Source: Emticicia sp. 21SJ11W-3 (lineage in GTDB: Bacteria; Bacteroidota; Bacteroidia; Cytophagales; Spirosomataceae). Taken from it: a DNA stretch of 64,000 nucleotides. Where the stretch lies: NCBI RefSeq assembly GCF_024138715.1, contig NZ_CP092074.1, positions 4,154,001 through 4,218,000 on the forward strand. The letters are read 5' to 3'. The notes beneath the pieces were generated by a model. That model saw only the letters and a program-made list of their open reading frames with translations. It did not search any database and was not told the DNA's origin. Each line of letters starts with the position of its first letter. Within the stretch, counting starts at the first letter, position 1. Position numbers and translations under genes: made by a program. Below are positions 44,242 through 50,926 of this stretch, one piece after another.

Positions 44242-44815
44242 AAGCATATGCTGTTTTACTCATCATTTTTCTAAGGTTGATGAGAGCATAACGCATTCTG
44301 CCTAACGCCGTGTTGATACTTACGCCAGTAGCATCTGCAATTTCCTGAAAACTCATGTCGTCATAATGACGCATCACAAGCACTTCTCGCTGCTGGTCAG
44401 GAAGACGTTTAATCAGATCTCTCAGATGCTCGTGAGACTCCCGTTTGATTTGCATCGATTCGATAGAGTCTTCCGCAAACTCAAGTGTATTAAATACACT
44501 GCTTCCGTCTTCAAACACTACGCTAGGGTAACGTTTCTCTCTCCGGAAAAAGTCAATTGCCAAATTGTGAGCTATTCTTAATACCCATGGAAGAAACTTG
44601 CCTTCTTCGTTATACTTACCTTCGCGTAAAACTTCTACAGCTTTTATGAAGGTGTCTTGTAGCAAATCTTCTGCTACATACTGATCTTTAACAACAAGGT
44701 AAATGGTAGTATAGACTTTAGACTTATAGCGTTGTACAAGTGTCGCAAAAGCCTTTTCGTTACCGCGGATATACAATGATACTAGCTCACTATCGCTAAC
44801 TTGGATTTTTCCCAT
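44210..44815 (-). CDS. ECF-family RNA polymerase sigma factor
   Basis: The protein has 201 residues. Region 2 (about 20-95) has the core-binding and -10 recognition segment YVAEDLLQDTFIKAVEVL...FLPWVLRIAHNLAIDFFRREKR. Region 4 (about 130-185) has LPDQQREVLVMRHYDDMSFQEIADATGVSINTALGRMRYAL, a helix-turn-helix for the -35 element. It directs RNA polymerase to a specific promoter set. No transmembrane anti-sigma factor adjoins it; only the overlapping 78-residue ORF follows. A long AT-rich gap lies upstream. The regulon is unknown. Confidence 0.94.
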   Translation of the reverse strand: MGKIQVSDSELVSLYIRGNEKAFATLVQRYKSKVYTTIYLVVKDQYVAEDLLQDTFIKAVEVLREGKYNEEGKFLPWVLRIAHNLAIDFFRREKRYPSVVFEDGSSVFNTLEFAEDSIESMQIKRESHEHLRDLIKRLPDQQREVLVMRHYDDMSFQEIADATGVSINTALGRMRYALINLRKMMSKTAYAYDTNLYQYAK

Positions 44816-45496
44816 TTCTGTATTTCAATTTAGTTAACGTAGAGGTTCAAATCATATTGTATATTCTGGTTTTTAATTTAGAAGATTTTTTTGAATGGTT
44901 AAAGATAGACAATAAAATCAATTTCTGTCAAGGGTTTGGCACAAAATTTTAGTTAACAAAATGTTAACAAACCAAATGTTATTCTGGGTTTATCGTTATA
45001 CGCAAAATAAAAAGAAAAAAAATGCGTGTAGCATTTTGTTTAATCGTTTTTTAATAAAAAACTGAAAATCAATACATTATGCAGGCATAATATTACATAT
45101 TTTTTTTCGTCCCGGCACCCGCTTTTTCGTGCGGCTATTCCTCAGCAAAATACTTGCTCTCTCTAGAATTCAACCGGTAATGCTCTCTTATTTTTTTTAA
45201 AATTAACAAATCACGTAGAAAAAAATCTTTATCTGCAATTAGCCTACATTCACAACTCGATAGTGCATCTTGATAAACTAATGTTTTTTCAGGTAAAAAT
45301 CATAATTGTATTATTCTAATATGCCCTATGCCCCAGGTGAATTCTATGAAGGAGAGTCTTTGATGGCACGTATTTAACACTATACCATTAAAAAATTTAC
45401 AATTAAAATAATTGGCTTGAAAGTTTTTTTTAGTAATTCTGATAAGCCATCTATTCGGCTCTTCTCAAATAAGATTTAATCTATAGGTAGAATTCT
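44816..45496. other. 681-bp AT-rich gap without a supported gene
   Basis: This is the most AT-rich part of the window. It must hold the promoter of the ECF sigma gene, but I cannot assign boxes with confidence. A 12-bp sequence GAATTCTATGAA occurs twice (about 45339 and 45488), once at the start codon of the small membrane ORF. An 18-codon ORF at 45321-45377 is too short to support. Confidence 0.6.
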
Positions 45497-45778
45497 ATGA
45501 AAAATTTAGCAGGCATTTATAAACTGACAAATTCAAGGGTATTTGCAGTTCTTTATCCTTTAAGTTTTATTTTAGCCGACATATTAACGAAGAACCAACA
45601 GATAACATTTCAGTTAAAAGTCACCATTTGTCTTTTGGGAATTGCAATAATAGGGTTCAATTACTTATGTAGTTATCTGCTCAAAGACAAGAATATGACA
45701 ACAAGGTGGTTACTATCCTTGCTTAGTGGAATCATTTGCGTTATGGCTTATGTCGTATATTTTAAGCCTCAATTTTAA
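45497..45778 (+). CDS. Small hypothetical membrane protein
   Basis: The 93-residue product has three predicted membrane helices (about 14-31, 38-62 and 68-89), and Lys-rich loops. I recognise no family. The surrounding DNA is more AT-rich than the rest of the window and the ORF ends just before a MITE-like hairpin, so it could be a recent arrival. The lack of neighbours on the same strand leaves its role open. Confidence 0.6.
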   Translation: MKNLAGIYKLTNSRVFAVLYPLSFILADILTKNQQITFQLKVTICLLGIAIIGFNYLCSYLLKDKNMTTRWLLSLLSGIICVMAYVVYFKPQF

Positions 45779-45786
45779 CCCACAAA

Positions 45787-45865
45787 GGGGCTGTCCAAAA
45801 GTATTTTCAGGCAAATAATCTTCGGCAAAGATTATTTGGCAGCACTTGGCTTTTTAGACACCCCC
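45787..45865. mobile_element. MITE-like inverted-repeat element or composite terminator
   Basis: The outer imperfect terminal inverted repeats begin GGGGCTGTCCAAAAG on the left and, read on the other strand, GGGGGTGTCTAAAAAG on the right. Inside is a perfect 11-bp stem CAAATAATCTT / AAGATTATTTG around CGGCA. The total is 79 bp. GGGnTGTC-type ends are typical of several insertion-sequence families, so a non-autonomous remnant is plausible; it would also act as a terminator between two converging genes. Confidence 0.5.
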
Positions 45866-45866
45866 T

Positions 45867-46559
45867 TTATAGTATCTCTTTCAGCTCTACCAGCCGCTTA
45901 ATATCAAAAGTGGGCTTCTGGTCAGTCTTTATACCATCCGGATTAAAGAAGACCGAATCCATTTGCGCATTAATAGCCCCCAGAATGTCGGCTTCATAAT
46001 TATCACCAATCATCAGGCTTTCATCAATTCGGGCTTTGGTTACATTTACGGCGTAGTCAAAAATCTTCTTATCGGGCTTGCGGGCTTCGGCTCTTTCGTT
46101 TGTAATTACTTCCCGAAAATAATGCTCTATCTTTGAACTTTTTATTTTCTTTGCCTGTACATCCTGCCAGCCATTACTGATAATATGTATTTCATAATTG
46201 GGGGCAAGGAAATCGAGCACGTCTAGCGTACCCTCAATCAAATGCGATTTTTGTGGCAGTAATTCAAGAAAGGCTTCGTTCAGTTCCAAACCCAGTTTTT
46301 CATCAGCCTCAACGCCCAGATTAACCAGTGTGTCTCTGAACCGTCTACGGCGCAGTTCTTCATGGGTTATCTGGTTAGACTCCAGCATGGCCCAATAGCG
46401 GCGGTTAACTACTGAAAATTCGGCCTGAAAAACACCAAGACCGGCAATATTCCAGGAATGCAAACCGAAACTTTCATATAACTCAGCCAATGACTCCCTT
46501 GAGTTCTTCTCAAAGTCCCACAGGGTGTGGTCAAGGTCAAAAAAGAGGTGCTTATACAT
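45867..46559 (-). CDS. YjjG-type HAD-superfamily phosphatase (noncanonical nucleotidase)
   Basis: The protein has 230 residues from the ATG at 46559 (MYKHLFFDLDHTLWDFEKNS); an in-frame TTG two codons upstream is less likely. HAD motif I is FFDLDHTLWDFE, motif II lies in HIISNGWQDVQ, motif III in ARKPDKKIFDYA, and motif IV is MIGDNYEADILGA, with an inserted helical cap (about 18-110). The DHTLWDFE variant is typical of YjjG-like pyrimidine nucleotidases, which dephosphorylate modified dUMP/dTMP analogues in the cytosol. It lies 9 bp downstream of the ferredoxin gene, probably co-transcribed. Confidence 0.88.
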   Translation of the reverse strand: MYKHLFFDLDHTLWDFEKNSRESLAELYESFGLHSWNIAGLGVFQAEFSVVNRRYWAMLESNQITHEELRRRRFRDTLVNLGVEADEKLGLELNEAFLELLPQKSHLIEGTLDVLDFLAPNYEIHIISNGWQDVQAKKIKSSKIEHYFREVITNERAEARKPDKKIFDYAVNVTKARIDESLMIGDNYEADILGAINAQMDSVFFNPDGIKTDQKPTFDIKRLVELKEIL

Positions 46560-46568
46560 GGCCAAATA

Positions 46569-46886
46569 TTAAGCTCTTGCAGGAAACTTGAGCGTAAGGC
46601 GCTCAACAGGCTGGTTATTTACCAGGTGACTTTCTACAATTTCTTCTACGTCAGACAACTGAACATTGCCATACCAAACCCCTTCAGGATAAACCACCAT
46701 TGATGGCCCAAAAGCGCAGGCATCCAGACATCCGGATTTCTGTGCTCTGATATCAAGCTGTAAACCTTTCTCTTTAAGAGATGCCTTAAAGGCTTCAACT
46801 AGCTCCATGCCATGTACACTGCCGCACGATTTCTTCGGTGCTTCCTTGTCGTTGGTACAAATAAATACGTGTTTCTTAAACTTCAT
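46569..46886 (-). CDS. Thioredoxin-like [2Fe-2S] ferredoxin domain protein
   Basis: The 105-residue protein has the cysteine pattern of thioredoxin-fold 2Fe-2S ferredoxins: Cys10 (FICTND), Cys21 (KSCGS), Cys53 and Cys57 (GCLDACAFGP), followed by MVVYPEGVWYGNV. Such proteins carry electrons or sense redox state in the cytosol; the partner is unknown. It is transcribed with the HAD phosphatase gene. The start codon is 21 bp downstream of a terminator hairpin that overlaps a promoter box. Confidence 0.9.
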   Translation of the reverse strand: MKFKKHVFICTNDKEAPKKSCGSVHGMELVEAFKASLKEKGLQLDIRAQKSGCLDACAFGPSMVVYPEGVWYGNVQLSDVEEIVESHLVNNQPVERLTLKFPARA

Positions 46887-46906
46887 AAAATATGGTTATA
46901 AATAAA

Positions 46907-46939
46907 GACGCCACAAAGGTACAAAAACTTTGTGGCGTC
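46907..46939. terminator. Terminator overlapping a promoter box
   Basis: A perfect 12-bp stem GACGCCACAAAG / CTTTGTGGCGTC with a 9-base loop ends the upstream small membrane protein gene. On the minus strand the loop and right arm contain TACCTTTG (46914-46921), a -7 type box for the ferredoxin gene. Confidence 0.75.
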
Positions 46940-46969
46940 TCATGCTATTTAAATATGTTCATTCTATTA

Positions 46970-47398
46970 TCAGAACCAGCCGAATGGGTCCCATAAACCA
47001 CCCAGACCCCAAAAGATAGTAGATATTACACAACCCCACAGCGCTTTTCGTACTTCGTCGTGGTCATTATCTGTTATAAAATATACCAGCCCGAGGCCTA
47101 CAATTCCTAAGCAACAACCCCACCAGAAACCACCTGCAATGGGCATTTCCTGTGGTGTTAAAAGGTTAGTTTCAGTAGTTGTAACCAATTTATAACCCTC
47201 CAGCAATTCAGGGTGATTTTTCTTTACCGTTTCAAGTGTTGCCTCCGGGTGGTCTGCCAGATACTTTTCAAGTTTATCAACTTTGGCAAACTCGTCATTA
47301 ACAGAGGTTTCTTTATACTCCAGATCAACCGGAGCAGCAAAGCCTGAAACAACCAGACAAAAAAAGAAAATAAGTAGAAAAGATAGTCTCGTTTTCAT
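46970..47398 (-). CDS. Small exported membrane protein of unknown function
   Basis: The 142-residue product has a signal peptide (1-21, cleavage likely after GFA-A), a charged periplasmic stretch (about 22-85) and two closely spaced hydrophobic segments (about 88-107 and 117-136) rich in Gly and Trp, ending in GGLWDPFGWF. No family is recognised. It is transcribed alone, between aroE and a terminator. Confidence 0.75.
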   Translation of the reverse strand: MKTRLSFLLIFFFCLVVSGFAAPVDLEYKETSVNDEFAKVDKLEKYLADHPEATLETVKKNHPELLEGYKLVTTTETNLLTPQEMPIAGGFWWGCCLGIVGLGLVYFITDNDHDEVRKALWGCVISTIFWGLGGLWDPFGWF

Positions 47399-47486
47399 AA
47401 GGTGTGCTAAGATTATTTATTAAACAATACATTTCTTACCGGCAAGATGCACTTTACATTTAAAGCGTTGCATAGCAGGCCATATT

Positions 47487-48224
47487 TTATGAGTTCCAGA
47501 TTTCCCAGGCTTTTTCAGCTTGCAGATGAAGCATTTCTAAACCATTGTGGGTTTTTGCCCCTTGCTCCTCTCCTTTTTGCAGAAACAACGTCTGTACGGG
47601 GTTATAAACCAGGTCATAGAGGTAATGGTTAGCCGTTAACCTTTCATAGGGGATGTCCGGGCATACCTCAGACTTCGGATAAGTACCTACCGGAGAACAA
47701 TTGATAATAAGCTGATAATTATCAATTTCAGACTTTAAATCATCATAACTAATGGTATCATCGGTTTTTGTTCTCGAAACTATCCTGAAAGGAATCGATA
47801 AATCATTCAATGCAGCTATTACTGCTTTGGCAGCTCCGCCATTACCCAAAACCAGGGCTTTTAATGCACTATTGGCCGGAATAAACTCTTCCAGAGAGGT
47901 TTTAAAACCGTAATAGTCAGAATTGAAGCCTATCAGTTTGCCATCTGCGGCAATTTTAATAACGTTTACGGCACCAACTTTAAGGGCAGAAGCATCCAAT
48001 CCGTCCAAAAAAGGCATCACAGCCTGTTTATGCGGAATTGTAACATTAAGCCCTTTGAGACCAGGGGAATTACTGATTATTTGCGGAAATTGCTCAATCT
48101 CGGGTAGTTCAAACAGCTCGTAGGCATGGCTATCAGCCAGACCCAATTGCTCAAACTTTCCGGTGAAATACTTCTTCGAAAAAGAATGCCCCAGCGGATA
48201 CCCTATCAGTCCGTAGATATTCAT
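47487..48224 (-). CDS. aroE: Shikimate dehydrogenase
   Basis: The 245-residue protein reduces 3-dehydroshikimate with NADPH. Signatures are GYPLGHSFS at the N-terminus, NVTIPHKQAV with the catalytic lysine, GFNSDYYGF with the catalytic aspartate, and the dinucleotide-binding LVLGNGGAAKAV. It is at the short end for the family. The start codon overlaps the dedA stop by 4 bp, so translation is coupled, and it is the last gene of a comA-dedA-aroE run. Confidence 0.95.
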   Translation of the reverse strand: MNIYGLIGYPLGHSFSKKYFTGKFEQLGLADSHAYELFELPEIEQFPQIISNSPGLKGLNVTIPHKQAVMPFLDGLDASALKVGAVNVIKIAADGKLIGFNSDYYGFKTSLEEFIPANSALKALVLGNGGAAKAVIAALNDLSIPFRIVSRTKTDDTISYDDLKSEIDNYQLIINCSPVGTYPKSEVCPDIPYERLTANHYLYDLVYNPVQTLFLQKGEEQGAKTHNGLEMLHLQAEKAWEIWNS

Positions 48225-48871
48225 TTGGCCTTACTGAAAAATTTAGCTTTAATAATTGCCCATATCATAGGGGCAATAGAAATGAAAACTATGCCTAAAA
48301 CAACTTTTTCGAAGTTAAGCTTTACCCATTGGTTTGAGCCCAGGAAATAACCCAGTAACGTAATAGAAGTTACCCATAAAATAGCCCCCAGAATACAGAA
48401 CATAATATATTTTGGGTACTTCATGCTTCCGGCACCGGCCACAAAAGGGGCTATGGTACGCACAATTGGCATAAAGCGGGCCAGAATTACGGTTCTGCCA
48501 CCATGTTTTTCGTAAAACTCTTCGGTTTGGGTAATATATGAGCGCTTCAGAAAAAGGATTTTATCTCTTGACTTGATATAGTTGCTGAAGTTTTTACCAA
48601 CCAGGTAATTAACATTGTCGCCCAGTAAAGCCGCCAGAATTAAAAGCGGGATGATGAGGGTAACGTCCAGTTTTCCTGTTGATGAAGCCAGCAAACCGGC
48701 TGCAAAAAGTAATGAGTCGCCGGGTAACAGAGGCATAATAATGAGACCGGTTTCAACAAAAACTATCAGAAACAATATGCCGTAAGTAAGGGTATCGTAT
48801 TTATCAAGAAAACCCTGCAAGGTAAAAAGAGGGTCTTTGAGTAAGTCAATCAGAAAGTGTATAATTTCCAT
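48221..48871 (-). CDS. DedA-family membrane protein
   Basis: The 216-residue protein carries the SNARE-associated/DedA signatures: VETGLIIMPLLPGDSLLFAAG (about 42-62) and GGRTVILARFMPIVRTIAPFVAGAGSM (about 122-148), the latter with the Arg residues needed in DedA proteins. There are four to five membrane segments. Members act as undecaprenyl-phosphate or phospholipid flippases in the inner membrane; the substrate here is not shown. It lies between comA (47 bp gap) and aroE (4-bp overlap). Confidence 0.93.
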   Translation of the reverse strand: MEIIHFLIDLLKDPLFTLQGFLDKYDTLTYGILFLIVFVETGLIIMPLLPGDSLLFAAGLLASSTGKLDVTLIIPLLILAALLGDNVNYLVGKNFSNYIKSRDKILFLKRSYITQTEEFYEKHGGRTVILARFMPIVRTIAPFVAGAGSMKYPKYIMFCILGAILWVTSITLLGYFLGSNQWVKLNFEKVVLGIVFISIAPMIWAIIKAKFFSKAK

Positions 48872-48918
48872 AAATGTGGAGTGCTTTACTAAGATGAAGG
48901 GTAAGTGTTTTAAGAATA

Positions 48919-49743
48919 TTATTCGTCCTGAGTAATACGGCGGTCGCTACTATATTTACCCAGTTTGAAACGTTTTTTGGTTTTTTCGGTCAGGAAATTA
49001 CCGAAAGTATCTCCTCTTAGCCCTAAACGTATGGTTTCCAAAGGTATAACCTCGTTCGGAGCAATGTTACCCACATTTACATTAGGCCCTACCAGTTTTA
49101 CAAAGTAAACCTGTTGCGATTTCTGAGGTGCCTCCCAAATTATTTTCTCGGCCGGTATGGCATGAATAATCTCATCTACCAGACCCTGACGAACCTCACC
49201 ACTGCTACGGAACAAACCCACGTTGCCACCCTCACGCGCCTCGCCAATTACCTTCCAGGCGCCTGCGTCCAGTTCTGCCTGCATCATTTCAATCCATTTG
49301 TAGGGGGCAAATATCTTTTCAGCATCTTTTGAACCTACCTCAGACAGTACCTTGGCACGTTTAGCCAGCCGCGTAATATATTCGCACTTTTCATCATGTG
49401 CTATTTCAATAGAGCCGTCTGATACCTCGCAGTGTTCAAGACCAAATTCATCCAATACCCGCAGGTAGTCTTCAAACTGGTCTCTCACAACAAAAGCTTC
49501 AAATAATGTACCGCCAAAATAAACCGGTATTCCGGCGTCTTTATAAGCTTTTAATTTATCTTTCAGATTAGGTGTTACGTATGAAGTGGCCCAGCCCAGC
49601 TTTACAATATCAATGTGTGGTGCAGAAATAGAAAGCATATCTTCTACTTCTCTGATGCTCAAGCCTTTATCCATCACCATTGTTAAACCTGACTCACGGG
49701 GCTTGCCTGTACGTTTGGGAACTTGACTTAGGTTATAATTCAT
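48919..49743 (-). CDS. comA: Phosphosulfolactate synthase
   Basis: The protein has 274 residues from the ATG at 49743 (MNYNLSQVPKRTGKPRE); a 31-residue upstream extension is rejected because it covers the promoter. Landmarks are GLTMVMDKGLSIREVEDML, HIDIVKLGWATSY, PVYFGGTLFEAF, CEVSDGSIEIAHDEK and GNVGLFRSSGEVR, matching the ComA family, which adds sulfite to phosphoenolpyruvate to give (R)-phosphosulfolactate. In archaea this begins coenzyme M synthesis; in Bacteroidota the product may feed sulfonate or sulfonolipid metabolism, which is inference. No ComB/ComC partners are in the window. Confidence 0.92.
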   Translation of the reverse strand: MNYNLSQVPKRTGKPRESGLTMVMDKGLSIREVEDMLSISAPHIDIVKLGWATSYVTPNLKDKLKAYKDAGIPVYFGGTLFEAFVVRDQFEDYLRVLDEFGLEHCEVSDGSIEIAHDEKCEYITRLAKRAKVLSEVGSKDAEKIFAPYKWIEMMQAELDAGAWKVIGEAREGGNVGLFRSSGEVRQGLVDEIIHAIPAEKIIWEAPQKSQQVYFVKLVGPNVNVGNIAPNEVIPLETIRLGLRGDTFGNFLTEKTKKRFKLGKYSSDRRITQDE

Positions 49744-49763
49744 TCTATGTCTCAACTTTTTTG

Positions 49764-49771
49764 CAAATGTA
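49764..49771 (-). promoter_or_regulatory. Bacteroidota-type -7 box of comA
   Basis: TACATTTG on the minus strand, 20 bp upstream of the comA start, fits TAnnTTTG. No good -33 box is visible. Confidence 0.4.
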
Positions 49772-49871
49772 ATAATTTTTAGATAATAGCACTTACTTTG
49801 TATAGATGTGGCAGTAAATAAAATGGCAATGACCACATCAAAAACTTACAAAATCTGAATACGAGGCAAAC

Positions 49872-50714
49872 TCAATATTTCTTAAACAAAAGCTGGTTGA
49901 GACCAATAAAGTAGCCGATAACCGGAGATAACCCATACCCCATTATAATAACCGGAAAATTGCCAATAAACGCAGATAGAAGGGTGATAGAAAAATACAC
50001 GCCTAATGAAAAAGACAACAAGCTATTGCTACCGGTACCCTGCACAAAAAAAGGTGCGGCTAATAATGCCAGTAATACAATTGCTACATATTGTAAGAAT
50101 TTACTGATATGGCCGGCCAGATAAACAATCCGCTCAACGTAATCCACCGGGCCAAGGCCGTCCAGGTTCAGCCATGTATAAAGGTTGGCAGCAGATACAA
50201 ACAATATTAATAATACCTTGTGCAATGGGGGTTTGCAACGGCTCCACAACAGAAGCATTGCCGCAATTGAAAATGCTGAAACCTGCGATGCGTCTGGCTG
50301 CATAAGCAAAATAACAGTTACTATCGTAAATAAAAGCAAAGGCCTGAGGGCGTCATCCTGCCTTACAATCAGCATCAGAAAAACCGGGCAGGTTATCAGG
50401 CCGGCATTCAGATTCAGGCCCCCTGCAAAAACCCACCGGTGCACGCCATACATATCTTTATTAAAAAAGGTAAGCAAAAGAAAACCAACAGATAAACCTG
50501 CAACTAAATTAAGGTTGCGGGCTGGAAAAGTCTTTTGCCGGCTTTGGATAAACAAAGTTACCAGAATACCCAAAATAGTAGCCGCAAGGTTGGTAAGCCA
50601 GAAAACTTTTGATACACCGGTATGGTACATGATGTACGCACCGAACAGACAAGCGGGTAAAGGAATGAGAGAGTGTCTGAAAACTCTCCATCCGGGAAAT
50701 TTAATGGCCGACAT
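49872..50714 (-). CDS. Polytopic membrane protein of unknown function
   Basis: The 280-residue protein has about eight hydrophobic segments, short charged loops and no signal peptide. Two stretches vaguely recall FtsW/RodA-type proteins: GVHRWVFAGGLNLNAGL before a helix, and LLMQPDASQVSAFSIAAMLL. The protein is about 100 residues shorter than FtsW and lacks its other motifs, so this is only a hint. It lies upstream of comA on the same strand with a 128-bp gap. Confidence 0.75.
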   Translation of the reverse strand: MSAIKFPGWRVFRHSLIPLPACLFGAYIMYHTGVSKVFWLTNLAATILGILVTLFIQSRQKTFPARNLNLVAGLSVGFLLLTFFNKDMYGVHRWVFAGGLNLNAGLITCPVFLMLIVRQDDALRPLLLFTIVTVILLMQPDASQVSAFSIAAMLLLWSRCKPPLHKVLLILFVSAANLYTWLNLDGLGPVDYVERIVYLAGHISKFLQYVAIVLLALLAAPFFVQGTGSNSLLSFSLGVYFSITLLSAFIGNFPVIIMGYGLSPVIGYFIGLNQLLFKKY

Positions 50715-50841
50715 GTAAGAAAGCTAAGTGGTTAAGGATTATCAGGAATAAGCATACGGGAAATATTTCAACAGAAACATTTCAGATTCAAAATTAGTGA
50801 AGCAGAACAGTAAAACCATTTACAACCCAACAAAAAAAAAT

Positions 50842-50883
50842 GGCTTTACGGCTCTCAGATTTTATTCAGGGAGCCATAAAGCC
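50842..50883 (-). terminator. Terminator of the pseudouridine synthase gene
   Basis: The 12-bp stem GGCTTTA-c-GGCTC / GAGCC-a-TAAAGCC (one mismatch) is followed by nine T on the minus strand. Confidence 0.85.
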
Positions 50884-50926
50884 TATTATACCTAAGAATA
50901 GATACTAATTAACTAATATCTGGTTT

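Noticed and set aside
45321-45377. 18-codon ORF beginning MPYAPGEFYEG
   Set aside because: Too short, no recognisable relatives and no clear promoter; it cannot be supported.
45364-45379. TGGCACG-like -24 box ahead of the 93-codon ORF
   Set aside because: There is no -12 half and no twin dyad nearby; a chance match in AT-rich DNA is likely.
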